Assembly: GCA_010094025.1 (NCBI GenBank)
Contig: ML991774.1
Location: 622,821-686,820 of the forward strand
Direction: 5' to 3'
DNA length: 64,000 bases
Source: Viridothelium virens
Taxonomy: Eukaryota; Ascomycota; Dothideomycetes; Trypetheliales; Trypetheliaceae
This document shows positions 1 through 12,343 of this stretch, piece after piece; within the stretch, counting starts at the first letter, position 1, and every line of letters begins with the position of its first letter. Below the pieces are notes generated by a model. The model was not told the DNA's origin. It saw only the letters and a list, made by a program, of their open reading frames with translations, and did no database searches. The position numbers and the translations under genes were made by a program.

Positions 1-44
1 TGGGGGGATGAAAGCGGTGGATGAGGGAGAGGGATTGCGCGGAC

Positions 45-201
45 CTTCCATTAAGAGTTCTTTGCAAATCTCACAGAGACGCTTCATATCGGCTTCCGGG
101 AGGTATTTGCACCTTTTGGCTGCTTCGAGCCATTCGTCGGGACCTCCGCCAGGCGATATACTTGCAGGACCTGGTTGAGGAATCTCCTCCTCTTTCGACA
201 T
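45..201 (-). CDS. SIT4: SIT4/PP6-type Ser/Thr phosphatase catalytic subunit, first exon only
   Basis: Only the first exon lies in the window; the gene continues past base 1. Read from the ATG at 201 it gives about 52 residues, with GPDEWLEAAKRCKYLPEAD followed by a KRLCE..KELLMEE helix. This is the N-terminus typical of yeast Sit4 and metazoan PP6 catalytic subunits, just before the conserved ESN-QPV segment and the metallophosphatase core. The exon appears to end at 45, with a GT donor at 44-43 in phase 1; the next exon should complete the second Glu of MEES. The donor continues GTCCGC, which is unusual, so this junction is less certain than the identity. The family acts in cell-cycle, TOR-linked and trafficking signalling together with SAP-type subunits. 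It is divergent from UPF3 with about 430 bp between the start codons. Confidence 0.75.
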
Positions 202-629
202 CTTGATCGGTGACTGATAGGCTTTTTGAAGTGGGATGGAAGAGGACTCGGAACAGATGCTGACGATGAGCGGAGAATAAGGAGTGATCAGCGCAACCCA
301 ATGCGGTCAGCCGTAAGGATTAGTTGCAGGATCACGTCTTAGCGATGGACTTTGCGGAATCTTTTGAAAGCGGAGACGTTGTTTGGTCGGAGTTTGAGCG
401 ATTCGGGATTTCTTTGGTACCTGCTTAGTGGATGATTCGAGGACGGGAGAAGCTCCGCGGTTGAGCAACAGTGGCACCGTGGCGACCCCTCCATCCACAC
501 CTGCACTCACTGGCGCATGGCTTTCGCACAACAATGACCCTCCAAAAACTGACGACCCTGGGCTAGAGCATCGGCCATTGGACAGAGGACGACCTCTCCC
601 GATTTTTTCCACGATCGCGTGCAATACTG
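202..629. other. Divergent intergenic region, SIT4-like / UPF3
   Basis: 428 bp between two start codons on opposite strands, so it must hold both promoters. The overlapping ORFs here on both strands look like nothing known, and I see no clear TATA box. Confidence 0.6.
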
Positions 630-2763
630 ATGGCCACGGCCTCAGCGTCAACACCTACGAAAAAGTCCGGCCCTGCCAGCGGCGTACTCCCCATTTCCGC
701 GTCTGCTCTTCACAAGAATGCGGGTGGTAAAGATGCCTCTCGCCGAGCTGCGAAGGACCAAGGGCCGCGACTCAAAGTTGTTGTTCGACGACTTCCCCCT
801 GGCCTCACAGCGTCTGAATTCGAAGCAGCTCTGGGTGATGAGTGGAAGCTTGGCGGAGAAAGGGTAGATTGGATGGATTATCGGCCTGGCAAAGTCTCAA
901 AGGAGTACGACTACCCTGTGTAGGACTGTGGCTGACTTCTTGTCTGACCATCTTTTTACTAGTCTCGCCAAACCCTCACGACCTTCGCGTGCATACCTTC
1001 ACCTCACTGGCCAACCTCATCTACCCTCACTTGCTGATAAAGTGCGGTTGACGAGCTTCCAAGATGCCAAAAACACAACGAGGGACGCCGCTCTCATCGG
1101 CCCGCCCTCAGTGGAATTTGCCCCATACAACAGGATTCCAGCTGGCAGAGTGCGCCGCGATGCCCGTCAAGGCACAATTGACCAAGATCCCGACTTCATT
1201 TCTTTCCTCGAGAGTCTTACTTCCCCGATCGCAAAGCCTCCACCGATCGATGCTAATGTGGACACTAACCCCGCAGAAAAGGACAAAATCAAGACTACAC
1301 CGCTGATTGAACACCTCCGCGAAATGAAGGCAAAGAAGGACAAAGCACCCAATACCAAAAGTGCTAAGCACTCGCGCCAGAGCTCCAAAGAAGGTGCTGC
1401 TGAGAAGGCCGTGGACAAGAAGGTACCTCAGAAAGCCACCAAGGAGACGACGGCGTCAGCGGACCGGAAACAAGGGCGGCCTTCGCGCGCTGAGAGGGAG
1501 AAGGCAGCAAAAGAAGCTGTAAAGGTGCTGAACAAAGAATCCAATTCTACCCAGCAAAGCTCGCCTTCTACAGACGGTACCACGCCCGCAAAACCGGTCA
1601 CACCACCTGCTGCACCAGCAGCAGAGAGGAGACGAGAACGAGGCAACGCAAGGCTCGCTGCGCAAATGGTACAGCGAGATTTGGGTCTTGGAGGCGCAAA
1701 CCCAAGGCCTAGACGAACGGCAACTCCTCCTGCGGCCTCTCCAACAAGTGTACAGCCTTCTAATCCTCCAAACCCACCTCCAACCACAGACAAGCAAACA
1801 GAAAATCAGCCCCGCGCGCCACGAGGTACCAAAGCCCCCCGAGGTGGTCATAAACCGCAAGGCTCTCCTCTCGTGCAACATACCACCATTGCCCCAACAT
1901 CCGACACCGCCAAACCCACCACCGACTCGAGCACGAACCAAATTCAACCGCGACCTACCCTCCTCAAGAATCCCGCCGCGCCAGCACCCACAACGAAACC
2001 CATTCCCACCGGCCCCTCCCACCCAACCGCGTCGCAAATACCCCCGCGCGGCCCCCGCAACTCCCCGAAACCACACCAACCACCACCCACCACCAACCCC
2101 CAACCTCCAATCGCACCATCCTCGACCTCAACCTCAACCTCAACCCCAAACCCCGCGACCCCGTTCGCCTTCCTCAAACACGCCAACCCCTCGCAAGGCA
2201 TCACCGAGCCACTGCTACACACCGCGCTTGCCGTCTTTGGCGCCGTCAAGACGGTCGAGATCGACAAGCGGAAGGGGTTCGCGTACGCGGAGTTTGCGAG
2301 CGTCGAGGGGTTGCGCGCGGCCATGGCGGCGAGTCCGGTGAAGGTTGCGGAGGGGGGGGTGGTTGTGTTGGAGAGGAAGGAGGGGAGGGGTGGTAGTGGC
2401 GGAACGGTGGATGCGGGAGCAGGAGGAGGAGGAGGAGGAGGAGTAGCTGGAGCAGGAGTGGCTGGAGGAACTGGAGGAGCAGGAGGAATTAGCGGCGCTG
2501 GAGGGGCGGGAGGTAGGGGCGGCCGGGGAGGAGGGATGCGTGGAGGTGGGCATGGACATGGGCACGGGCACGGGCATGGGATGGGTGGACGGGGAGGAAG
2601 GGCAAGAGGTATGGGTAGGGGTGGAGGGGGTGGACTGGGTCGTGGTATGGGTGGACAGAATGCGAATGCAGTCGCGCAACCTGCTCCCGCAGCAGCGTCA
2701 GTATCCGCGCCTACTGCTGTGCAGACGACCGCATCTGTACCCGCAGCAGACCCTTCCGGTTGA
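630..2763 (+). CDS. UPF3: UPF3 nonsense-mediated decay factor with an extra C-terminal RRM and Gly-rich tail
   Basis: CDS join(630..904, 963..2763), 691 aa. The 58-bp intron (GTACGA..ACTAG, phase 2) joins GKVSK to D-LAKPSRPSRAYLHL, restoring the Smg4/UPF3 fold. The UPF3 domain spans about residues 42-200: LKVVVRRLPPGLT opens it, and the middle strands include SVEFAPYNRIP. UPF3 couples exon-junction or ribosome signals to UPF2/UPF1 in mRNA surveillance. A Lys/Ala/Pro-rich disordered linker follows. At about residues 485-570 is a second RRM-like unit (FAFLKHANPSQGITE, an RNP1-like KGFAYAEF and a terminal VVVLERK strand). The tail is Gly/Arg-rich with an alternating His-Gly stretch. I chose the ATG at 630 because it is the first in frame and is followed by a short basic leader. 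The linker and tail are compositionally biased and produce long ORFs on the opposite strand that are not genes. Confidence 0.85.
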
Positions 2764-3745
2764 AGAGGACTGCGATGCGACTCTGACTTTTGCATTAGCG
2801 GAGACATGCGTTGCTCTCGTGGCTATCCACTCTACAGAGCCAATGATTTGGCGACATGTGTTGAAGGCGGAGGTTTGGTTGCGCAAGTGGATCCCGTTGC
2901 TCGATACACTTGCGATTGAGGCCTATCACGGATGACATCAGTGTGACTAGCAGGAAGAATGCAGCCGACGACACGAGCTTGCAGAAGGAATGAGTAGGGT
3001 TATGGTATGAGGGTCATCATTCGTATTAACAATAGTAGCAGGCCCCCCGCCCCAGTGTGATTGGAAGACAAGAAGAGCCTGCACCCGAACTAGATACATC
3101 ATCATGAGACACTATTCTCCACCAAAAAAAGAAGTCCCCAAGCCTCTCACGCTTCGGCCATCCCGAAGTCGTAGTAGAATAGCTCAATTTAAATCCAACG
3201 ATATTTGATTTGCCGCGAGGCGAACCTGTATTTCAAAAGCTTTTTCTCTTCCCCTTCGGCGAGGAAAAAGTTATGAAGATACAGGGTATGTTTGTTGAGA
3301 GGCCGTTTACTGTTGTAAATGATTGCACAGAAAATGATATAAGCAGCGGGAGAGAAAAGACGAGGCCTGCAAGCATACGCCCAGAATCGCTAGAACAAGT
3401 CGTGACAAGGATCATGCTAACAGTGAGTGCCAAACAAACCAAATCAAGTGATAAAAACAGGTGAAACGCTGTAAAAGAGAGCAAAGAATAGGATGGAACG
3501 CCGTCGCCTATGCGGCCCGCACATGCTGTCCCTCTCGTCATTAGCCACAATACTTCCCCCGCGGGACCGATACGAAGAAGGGTATCTGCAAGAGAGGGAG
3601 AGTTTCAGGGTGGATAGTATGAGTAAATGCGTTGTGGGAAGGTCATTGCTGTCGTCTCTGTGTTGCTGGTACTATGTGAAATGCTTGAGCCGTAGATGAT
3701 AAAGTATAAAAGTTTCCCGGGAGTGCATGAGGCACAGTTGACGTT
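2764..3745. other. Convergent 3' intergenic region
   Basis: 982 bp between the UPF3 stop and the stop of the WD40 gene on the other strand. It should hold both 3' UTRs and terminators. I see no further gene; the ORFs here are short and unrecognised. Confidence 0.6.
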
Positions 3746-6700
3746 CTAGATCATGCCGCTCTCAGACATGTAAACGCCTGGTTGAATTTGGTCCGGTGGC
3801 ATGTTCGCTCGGACCTCTCGTGGATGCTTGTAGCCCGCAAACGCGCTGTTGTTCCGAGACGGTGGGTTGGAAGCTGTGTAGTACTGCTCAGCAGGAGCCG
3901 GTGGTGGAGGCGGTGGCATTTGCCCGCCGGTTCTGTGATTATCGATGCTGTCTGCGATCGTCTCTAAGGGCGACTTGGTTCGACCTTCACTTCCGTGTCG
4001 CCCAAATGGGATCGGCGGCAAGACCGTCTCGTACGGGGAAGGAGTGAATGATTCCATGGGTGGAGATTTGTTACGGGAGCGACTGGTGCTTCGCATGCGC
4101 TCGGCGACACCACGAATGCGGCTACCAATGTTCTCGCTGACGCTGTTGCGACCACGTCGATGCATGTTGGGAGAGCCGCTTGGCGTAGGCCCATTCGACG
4201 GGTTTTCGCCAGTCGGTCCTGCCCTTGCTCTGGCAACCTCGCTGGGGTGGGCAGCAACAGGTGAGGCATGACGAGGCTGGTCTTCGATGCCAATGTTTAT
4301 AACGCCGAGACTGTTAGTGCTTGCAGATTGTTGGTGTACCTGGTACATGCTTGGAGGAGGTGGAGGCGGCGGAGGTGTGGCAAGGTGCCTGAGCTCATCG
4401 AGGACTGGTGGGGGTGAGCCTTCCCCATCTTCAATAATGACCACTTGATTTTCGTGAAGAGTCTCGTCGATGCTGGCAGTGACAATTGGCGGGCTTGGTT
4501 GCTTATAGGTGGTATTGGTCAAGGTCTCGGGCTGAGATGCCTTCCGTGCATGCGAGCCACGTCGCACATGCGTGCCAAGACCTGGTTTGAATGCAGGATG
4601 CGTGGAGATTCCCGATGTAGGATTCGAGGGACTTTTGCCTTCGGCTGGAGCGGAAGCTGACCTTGGGAGCTCCACTGGCTTTTGACCAAATACACTGGAG
4701 GGGAGAAGCGGTGCTAATTCGTCACCGGCTGGCTGTTCCTGAGGTGTGTAGCTCGCAGGTATCTCGGGTACTGCTGGGATATCTTCTCGGTCATTCGGAT
4801 CCGTACCCATGTAGCGAGGATGACGCATTGCTCTTGGTGTTGCTGGGAGACCAATGGGTGCTGTAGCCGTTGAAGTTCCGCTTACTTTGATATGGCTGTA
4901 GCGATTCATCGAATCTGCATCTACAGAGTTGCTCCGCTGTGCCCCACGCTCTTGCAAAGCAGACATTGAGGGAAAGTACGAGTTCGGGCTATTGCCCATT
5001 TCGGTCGCCGATCGATTTCCTACGTGTGGCCTGCTCCCTGCGAGTTCACCAGGATGTGGAATGACTGGTGCAGATGGTCGTCGAGCAAGCGAGAGACGTC
5101 GTTCTTCCAGTTCTTTCTGCGCTAGCACTTTTCGGGCGAGAGCCTCTTTCTGCTCTTCAAAATTTGTCTGCAGCTTTGGCATTCGACTTCGGGATGCTTG
5201 TCTTCCGTGCAATCGATCAGGGCTGGGCTCGCGTGCCTCTCGGTTAACACTGGCCCCTCTTGAACGAAGCCTTCGATTCGTTGAAGCATCGCGCAGCGTA
5301 CCTCTTTCAGGCGAGTCTCGCCTCTTCGAGCCTGGTAGTTGCTCGCCATGCTTTCGGCTTCTGCTTCGCTGACGTGGTCGGCCGTGGTGTTGCTCGTTGG
5401 TACTTTCGTCCCGATAAAACTTGGATTCAGGTGACATCGGCAAAGGTGATGATGGCGATCTGGTCACAGAGCCCTCGCCCCTAGATTTACTGCGGCCACG
5501 TCCATCTTTTGCGTTCCGACCATCGGGACTTCGTTGGCGGCTTGCGACTCGACCCTTCGCCAATTTGCTGCCGGCTCGAGCTTGAGACGGCCCATCTGGA
5601 GATTCTGGCCTTCTGGATGCTTTAGAATCAGCTCGTTGCCGTGAGGTCTCTGCTCGAATATTGCTCCGGCCTCGACCACGGCCCATGGACTCAACAGGAG
5701 ATGTAACCCGGTAGTAATCTTCATCCTGCTTCATTTCTTGGCTGCGCAAATAAGACTCGTCTGGCGACATGGGAATAGGAGATGACGGTGATCGTTTGGC
5801 GGGCTTAATGTATCGAGCTCCGGAACGACCTCTGTCATCCGCGGTCTCGCGTTTCCCAGTACGGCTTGCAGATCTCCCACTCCGCTGGCGGCTGCTAGCA
5901 CGCTGATGTTTCGCATGGTAGTTAGCTTCCTCAAGACTGCTAATGTATTTGTCAATGCTTCTAGCTTTCGTGCTGGTCATGCTATTCCCTGTGAGTTGCG
6001 GACTTGCATAATCGCTTTGTGCCCCGGAAGCGGAGGTCAGACCCGAAGTAGTCGGCACCGAGCTTAGCATCGCTGTTGATGGAGCATCCTCAGTAATGAC
6101 AGTCTTCATGACCTCTACATGAAGATTATCCGGTTTACGGTCTCTGGACGCACCACGAGACCGGGATTTCGACTGTTCCTTGAGCCTGTTGAAGACACCA
6201 GACGCTGGCGAAGGTAAGCTGTCTGCTCTGGATGGCCGGTTCGCTGGTTTCAGAGAAGTCGATGGCTCGTACACAGATGGACTCAACGTTGGCAATGCAC
6301 CACTGCCGCTCGATCTAGAACTCAACGAGCTTTTCCGGGCAAGAGGATTTGCAGAAGTTGGTTCGGAGTTATTATTGTTGGAAATGAGAGCATCTGCAGG
6401 CGATATCGGAAGTCGAGGTTTTGACGGGTTGGCCAAAGGTGTAGCATCCTGCAAAGCCGCAACTCGTGGAGTATCCCTCGAAGGTAGCCGCCGACGATTG
6501 AACCCTCCAGGCGTTGCAGTGCGAGCAGAGGATGGATCTCTAGCGCTTGCTCGGAGATATGCACTTCCGGGCCCGGGTGAAATCGCAGAATCTGCAATTG
6601 GAGTAACACCAACACCCAGTAGAGTAGAGTCCTCATTATTTGAATCTTTACCTGCAGCTCTCTCGTCAAATGAAGTAATTAGCTTTAGAGATGAATTCAT

Positions 6701-9215
6701 AGCTGCTACCCGTGATTGTCCTGTTACCGGCGGCGAGAGCTGGGGACTGAGCATCGCCGGACCGAGGACTTGCTCTTTCTGCGCGTGAAAAACAGCATCT
6801 TGTGCACGGGGAGAGAACCACATGTCGGATGTCTCGATGCTAGTGCAAGAGAAGCATCTGACTGCCAGTTCGGGTTGACCGTGTGCAACAGCAACCTCTC
6901 CCCATTTCCTGACCAGATGCGACTGTCGCTGCCAGTCTGCTGGAAATATGAGACATGTGAGCAGCACAGCTTCTAGGAAATGTCTCTGGGAAACATAAAT
7001 CTCAATGGCTTCGTTGAGTTCGCCAAGCCCGAGGACGATGGCAACAGCCGGGTGAATATCACCCTTCTGCAAAAGACGCTGCACGAAGGCTTCGCCCACT
7101 TTCTTCTGAGAGTCTAATCCCATCGAGCTCAGTGCCAGGAGCATCCAGTCAGAAGCAGCCATTGATTCTGAGCCGACCATCGCTGCCATTGTGTCGGCAC
7201 TCAGATCCCCAAGCCACTTTGAAAGTATCACGCTGCTTCCTGAACCGGGAGGATGCCTGGCCACTGTTGATCGTTAGAATCATAGATGACAAAGACTGAT
7301 TTGCTTTGACTTACGCTCGTCACGTATAAGATCTTCTACGTCATCATCCCATCCAAAAATGACGCTGAGCATCTGCTGCCTGAGGAAGTCCGTAGTTTTG
7401 GGAGAATCGCCATAATGCGGAGGTCGAAAGGGAACCTCGCTTAGCCTTGCTTTTACAAAAGGGAATAGATCCATTTTAGCCGCGGGTTGAGTCTCTTCTG
7501 GACTGCGCAAGACCTGGTTGCGAAGTCCAGATGATTTGTATGAAGCAGCAGATGATGTCGAACGAATGGAGACGCTCTCATGGCCACTACGAAGTGATGA
7601 ACCGTAAGAGAAAACCGTGCCTTCTGTGGTTGAAGCCTCGGAAGCTTTAGAGGAGTGCGTTCGCTCGTGTCGGCGGTTATTGGTTCTGCGCTGACCTCCT
7701 GAACCTCGTGAACTCACAGACGCTCTGCTACTAGATGATGGACTAAGTGGTCCAACTCTGTCGCGCCGCTCCTCCTCAAGCTGGTCCATCTCTTCGGCCA
7801 TCTTCTGCAGAGGCGAAATGGTAGTATCTTCTTCCTCACTTGCCGCATCGAGGTGAATTGGTAGTGATGGAGCCAAAGTATTTACAGCGGTTGCGGGCGT
7901 CCGTTGTTGATGCTTCTGTTCCTCTATAGAGTTAGGTGGAGACGGAGGCGCATTGGCGGGAACATGCTGCACATCTGCTACGAGAATAGGAGTTGACGAG
8001 GGATTGAGGTCATACTGTTGGACAGTATGGTTGCGACCTAGGGTAAAGAGAGTTGCAGTTGGGCCATAATTTGCGATTGCGTTAATCCCTTCAATGGTCG
8101 GGACAATCTCAAAGGCCACCCTTTTTGTTCTTACATCCCACGCACGGGTTTCCCTAAAACAGAGTTAGTGATGCGGGGGTGGTTACACGAAAAAAAAAAG
8201 AGGAGGAGGAGGAGGGGGGGGGAATAGGTGAAAGAATTGCGGCAAACTGGGTGTTCGTGCATACCCTTCTGCATATTGAATGAGTCTACCGTTCTTAGAC
8301 CATGCAAACCAGCACGGTCCCGGTTGCCTACTTTCGGAACGACTGAGAACTCGGATGATATTTGGAGCGTCGGAATGAGGAGGTTTCGGCACGCTCCAGA
8401 CCCGCAAATCTCCGTCTAAAGTCTGCGTCGCCAGCATTTCGGATTTTTGTTTGGACGAGGATGCATGCCAGGCAAGACCAGTAATCTGCGAGGGTGCCCT
8501 CGAAGTTGTCAACGTATGTAATATTGTAAATGAAGGCTGTAGGGCTGCGATAAGGATCGAGCCGTTTAGATATCTGTAAATTGGGTAAGCTCACAATCTG
8601 GCTCGTCGAGATTAGCTCATGCATACCCAATGGCAAAGGTTCGACAGTCTGCAGCAGGTGCTAGGGCGGTTACGGGATCGAAAATGGTCCTCGCTGACAG
8701 ATGCTCAGAAGTTGTCGGCTCAAAAAGAATGACATTGCCCTGAACATTGCCTTTTTCGGGTCAGTCAGGTTGTGATCCATTTACCCGAAGGAGATTGGCT
8801 TACCAAAAGCTATGTTCCCATTTCGCATCCATGCGGCCACTTTAATTTGCTCGTATGCTGCGAAACGTGCAATTTCATCTCCAGTGAAGAGATCCCAGAC
8901 AATTGCCGTCTGTCCAACATCATAGCTGACCACATGTCGTCCTGCCCCTCCTTCGCTCACGTTATCTACCGCAATCCAGACCACATCCTCACGATGCTTG
9001 TCGAAGCGACGTTCGACAGCAAGAGTATCATGGTGGAGACATAGAATGACATTCCGTTGAGCGTACAGGAAGAACGAGGCGGTGGCAGCGCATGGTTCGA
9101 AGTCGGCGCCGTCTGTGAAGGGCGTAATGCTCGGGGCAGGAGGCAATGGAGCAGAATCTCCTCGTGAGCGGTTCGAACTCCTTGATGTCGACCTCGAGGG
9201 GTGGCCGACAGACAT
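3746..9215 (-). CDS. Large WD40-repeat / helical-repeat protein with a long disordered Ser/Arg-rich tail, function unknown
   Basis: Five exons: complement of 8804..9215, 8627..8750, 8265..8573, 7315..8153 and 3746..7263, giving 1733 aa. All four introns (53, 53, 111 and 51 bp) keep phase and rebuild continuous beta-propeller sequence, e.g. GNIAFG into NVQGNVILFE, and QYAEG into ETRAWDVRTKRVAFE. Residues about 40-350 form WD40 blades (ASYDVGQTAIVWDLFTG-like and DGDLRVWSVPK repeats). A linker with basic and acidic patches follows. Residues about 560-720 look like an alpha-helical TPR/COPI-like repeat (GEAFVQRLLQKGDIHPAVAI; NEAIEIYVSQRHFLEAVLL), reminiscent of Sec31, Elp1 or Gemin5 architecture. 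The last 900 or so residues are disordered, rich in Ser, Arg and Pro with RSRS-like runs. WD40 followed by helical repeats suggests a scaffold for RNA, vesicle or complex assembly. I do not recognise a characterised orthologue. Confidence 0.8.
8190..8222. repeat. Low-complexity polypurine tract inside intron 3 of the WD40 gene
   Basis: Ten A, then GAGGAGGAGG-type repeats and a G run on the + strand. On the coding strand this is a long polypyrimidine tract within the 111-bp intron 8154..8264. It probably explains why that intron is twice as long as its neighbours. Confidence 0.8.
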
Positions 9216-11881
9216 GGTCTTGGATCAATTGACTGCCCTGTCGCCGCCTCAGTCAGTTTTCGGCTGACAAGAGGCTTCAGCTCGTCAATTGTCGCTATAC
9301 AGATTGCGTATAGCAATTGGCACGGGCAGTGGAGGCTTTGCGGAGGACAAGCAACTATGTACTATGCCGAGTAACGAGAAGGTACTTACCCCTTCAGCCC
9401 GCGCTAAGCGGTATTAGCACTGCGAGGGCCAGAGATGCAGTACGGAGCTCAGCAAAGCGTGTGTTCAAGGTAGTAGTCTGGGGCATCCCACGCAGACGAC
9501 AAGGATCGCTTGGCGGGTAACAAAGTAAAGCTGCATGCGCCAGGACTGGGAATGACGGTGCGTCGAGGTACAGCAGTTCTGGAGATGCAGCTTGGGAGAA
9601 GAAAGCGGCGGACGTACACTGAAGAGGGAAGCAGCAGCAAAGGAGATGTACCACTGCGTAATCAAAGCGGCAGTACGAATCAAGATTCGGCGTCTACAGC
9701 AGCAATCCGTAGCTCCAGCGATGATTGCCACCGGCGCGGGACGCTTCTGGGCTGTCTACAGGGTCCACGGATCTGAAGTGGACCAGGCAAAAGGCGCCAA
9801 AGCGGGTCGCATAACGGCCGGGGTGCAGAATAGATTGGAGTGCCAAAAGAGAAGTCGTACCCACGTTCGCTCAATTAATATTTGCCCGCACGCAACGTGC
9901 CAGTCTGGGGGTGCTGGGGTTCCGAGAGGACAGCGCTGGCGGGGGCCCTCTCAGTGGCCGCAGTGCCCTCGGTGGGCCTCTTGTCAGAATGCCAGCCCGC
10001 TCAGTTGCGGTCACCGTCGGCCGGGGGGCTCGTGTGAAAAGCCCCCCTCCTCCGCGACCAGTGCCATGTACGAGAGGCTGGGTTTCATGTGCATAGTGCT
10101 CTTCCGTTCACGCAGCATCGCAAAGGTTGACGCTGGGTGGCCGTGGTGGGAGGGACTATCAGGAACGGGAGCAGGGGTGAAGAGGGGGCGGCGGAAGGAA
10201 CCAGGCCGTTGCGAGGCACGATTGGCTCAGAAAAAACAACAAGTCGAAGCCTTGTGCGAGGCGGCTGCATCCCAAGGCGAGCCATCACACCACCATGTTG
10301 CCAATCAACGTGGAGGACCGGCATCTAGTTGCAGGGTTCGTCCTTCGCCTGGGTAGGACCCGTCGGATGCCAAAACACCAACTGCCTGCGAGCCTGTCAA
10401 TGTCCCTCAAAGGGCCCCCCTCGAGACCAGCAGAGAATGAGCGGAAGCGTTGCGGCTGACCGCTTGGATACATCTGCGACAGGACTCGCTGGGAGGCAAT
10501 TGTTATATGTGCCGCAGCTCTTCCAGCACCGGCTTTTCTGGGTGTCTGTCTGGCTCCAGCGCCCTGGCAGGATCACTGCCTCCGCCCCCAGGGGTGTCGC
10601 TGCGTTGTCGTACCAGAGCTTCGTAAAGAAGACAACGCATTCATGCTGCAGAGTGGTCGCACCGTAGTATCGCGCACCCCCTGGCAGACGAGTTGTCGGG
10701 GTCTTAGTGCAGAGAGTTTAGCTAATACTCGGGGCAACCGACCCTCGGTGCCTCGATCTTCGCTCCGCAGATGTTGTGCGTCTGGAAAGGATCGCAACCT
10801 GGGGTCATTCTATTCTCAACGCTGCGGAAGAGACGGATCTCGTCCTCGTCCATCGCAATTTCGCTCAGGAGCGGCTGCTAGTAACCAAAGTGATGACTTT
10901 CTCATCACAATGCCTGCGAACATCCCACGCATGAATGAGTCCGTTCCTCTTTAGTCCGTCACGTCGCGATGATTTGCAATGGATTCCAGGTAGAAGCATT
11001 CAGATGCTAGATTCTAGTGATTCTAAGATGCAAAAGGATTAATATTGGGAGCGCTAGTAATCACATTCAGGCACGGTCGCAGCAGTTTAATGTAATGGAC
11101 ATGGATTGTTGACATCTTGCATATTGGAATCTCCAGACAGAGCATCCTGCTAAGCGCCAGCGCTGCTATGGCGTGCGGATCTCCCTTCCCTTCCGCCCGC
11201 CGAATCTTCCGGCTACTGACAACCAAGCTGCACCAAGCAACCTGCAGAAAACTTCTGGAAGCTCAGTTGGAAAAACGCTGTACGAATGCACGGGGGTATC
11301 TTCTCGCTAAAAATCAGAAAATGCAGCAGACACGCTCACATCTCGCGCCCAAAAAAAAAGCCAGAAAATACCAAACACCACTTTTGAGATCGACCCATGG
11401 TCTTCGATCCATCTCCCCGGAATCGCTCCGCGACACTCCGCTATATCTGGAAAGCTTAAGTTCTCCGCTTCGGGCCACTGTGTGACGCGAGCATGAACTC
11501 GCTTATGCCGTGATTGTGGCTTGTGCACGTTCGTCCAGACCAGCTCGGCCGTGACTGTTTGGGTGAAGTTCCATCTTATCCTTGACATAAGATGACCAGC
11601 CCAATGCTACTTCATTATAGCCTCCTCCCTCTCACTTTGTCGTGGCTTACATCCCACTGACATGGCCAATTGCGAAAGACAACCTCGTGCGGACGTGGAC
11701 CATGGTCTCTGCAGGATTCTTTCATCGATCGTAATTTCGCCTCACTAAGTGATGTGAGACGAGACGGTATTGTCGTGACGATCTGCTAATGACAGGGGTG
11801 GAAGGCCCATCAGCCGATCAACAAAACGCTTTTGAGAGGTGTGTAGTAAATTTCGATCATGTTCCTTTGAGTTCGTAAGAT
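9216..11881. other. 2.7-kb stretch without a recognisable gene
   Basis: Upstream of the WD40 gene and downstream of the small hypothetical gene. Several ORFs up to 254 codons (9592..10356, +) occur, but their translations are Arg/Gly/Ser-rich with no family resemblance. Overlapping ORFs on other frames suggest chance openness in GC-rich DNA. It probably holds the 5' UTR and promoter of the WD40 gene at its left end. No tRNA or repeat was seen. Confidence 0.5.
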
Positions 11882-12343
11882 TCATTCCGACTCCTCGGGG
11901 GTTTCCGTAATTGTTTTCATGGGCTTCGACGGGCGTTTCGGCTTTGCAGAGCTGCGTCTTCGCTTCTTCGGTTTTTCCGGTGCTGGTCGAGCGATGACTG
12001 CCACGCTTGGGAAGGGCGGCACTCTTGGTGGTGCCGGAGCCTCATGTAAGAATGTCGCACTTTTCACATCGACCTCACTACTGTCAAGGTCTTCTGGGAA
12101 AAGATCTTCGTCACTGATGAATGAACTCGTCGCGCTTCCGGTGAAAGAAGAAAGCGCTTTTCCAGACGGCCAGCTCGGGAAAGCGCATGATGCCCCGGAT
12201 GAGGTTGTGCTTGATGAGTATCGGGGAAAGATGTCGAGCATAGAATCTGTAGGCGATGGGGTGAAGCCATTAGGCGAGCCGCTTGATGGCAGCGACTGAG
12301 GCATCGAAGCAATAGGCATGGCGGCTATTGGTACAGAATGCAT
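11882..12343 (-). CDS. Small conserved fungal protein of unknown function (SDEDLFPEDL motif)
   Basis: Single exon, 153 aa. I recognise a block seen in many hypothetical proteins of filamentous ascomycetes: SCAFPSWPSGKAL followed by a Ser/Thr-rich stretch and SFISDEDLFPEDL (about residues 52-87). The C-terminus is basic and Pro-rich (PEKPKKRRRSSAKPKRPSKP), resembling a nuclear localisation signal. No enzyme motif is visible and no function can be assigned. The start at 12343 is the only ATG that keeps the Ser/Pro-rich N-terminus, although the first 20 residues contain four Met, so initiation could be slightly internal. It is flanked on both sides by long gene-free DNA. Confidence 0.65.
   Translation of the reverse strand: MHSVPIAAMPIASMPQSLPSSGSPNGFTPSPTDSMLDIFPRYSSSTTSSGASCAFPSWPSGKALSSFTGSATSSFISDEDLFPEDLDSSEVDVKSATFLHEAPAPPRVPPFPSVAVIARPAPEKPKKRRRSSAKPKRPSKPMKTITETPEESE

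Noticed and set aside
1944-2807. 287-codon Pro/Ala-rich ORF on the minus strand
   Set aside because: Mirror image of the Gly/Pro-rich UPF3 C-terminus; composition artefact.
3210-3464. 84-codon ORF in the convergent region
   Set aside because: Lies in the 3' region between two genes with no recognised motif.
9165-9182. GGTTCGAACTCC resembling a tRNA B-box
   Set aside because: Lies inside the first exon of the WD40 gene and no acceptor or D-stem could be found around it.
9592-10356. 254-codon ORF upstream of the WD40 gene
   Set aside because: No family resemblance, Arg/Ser-rich biased composition, and overlapping open frames on other strands. It looks like chance openness.
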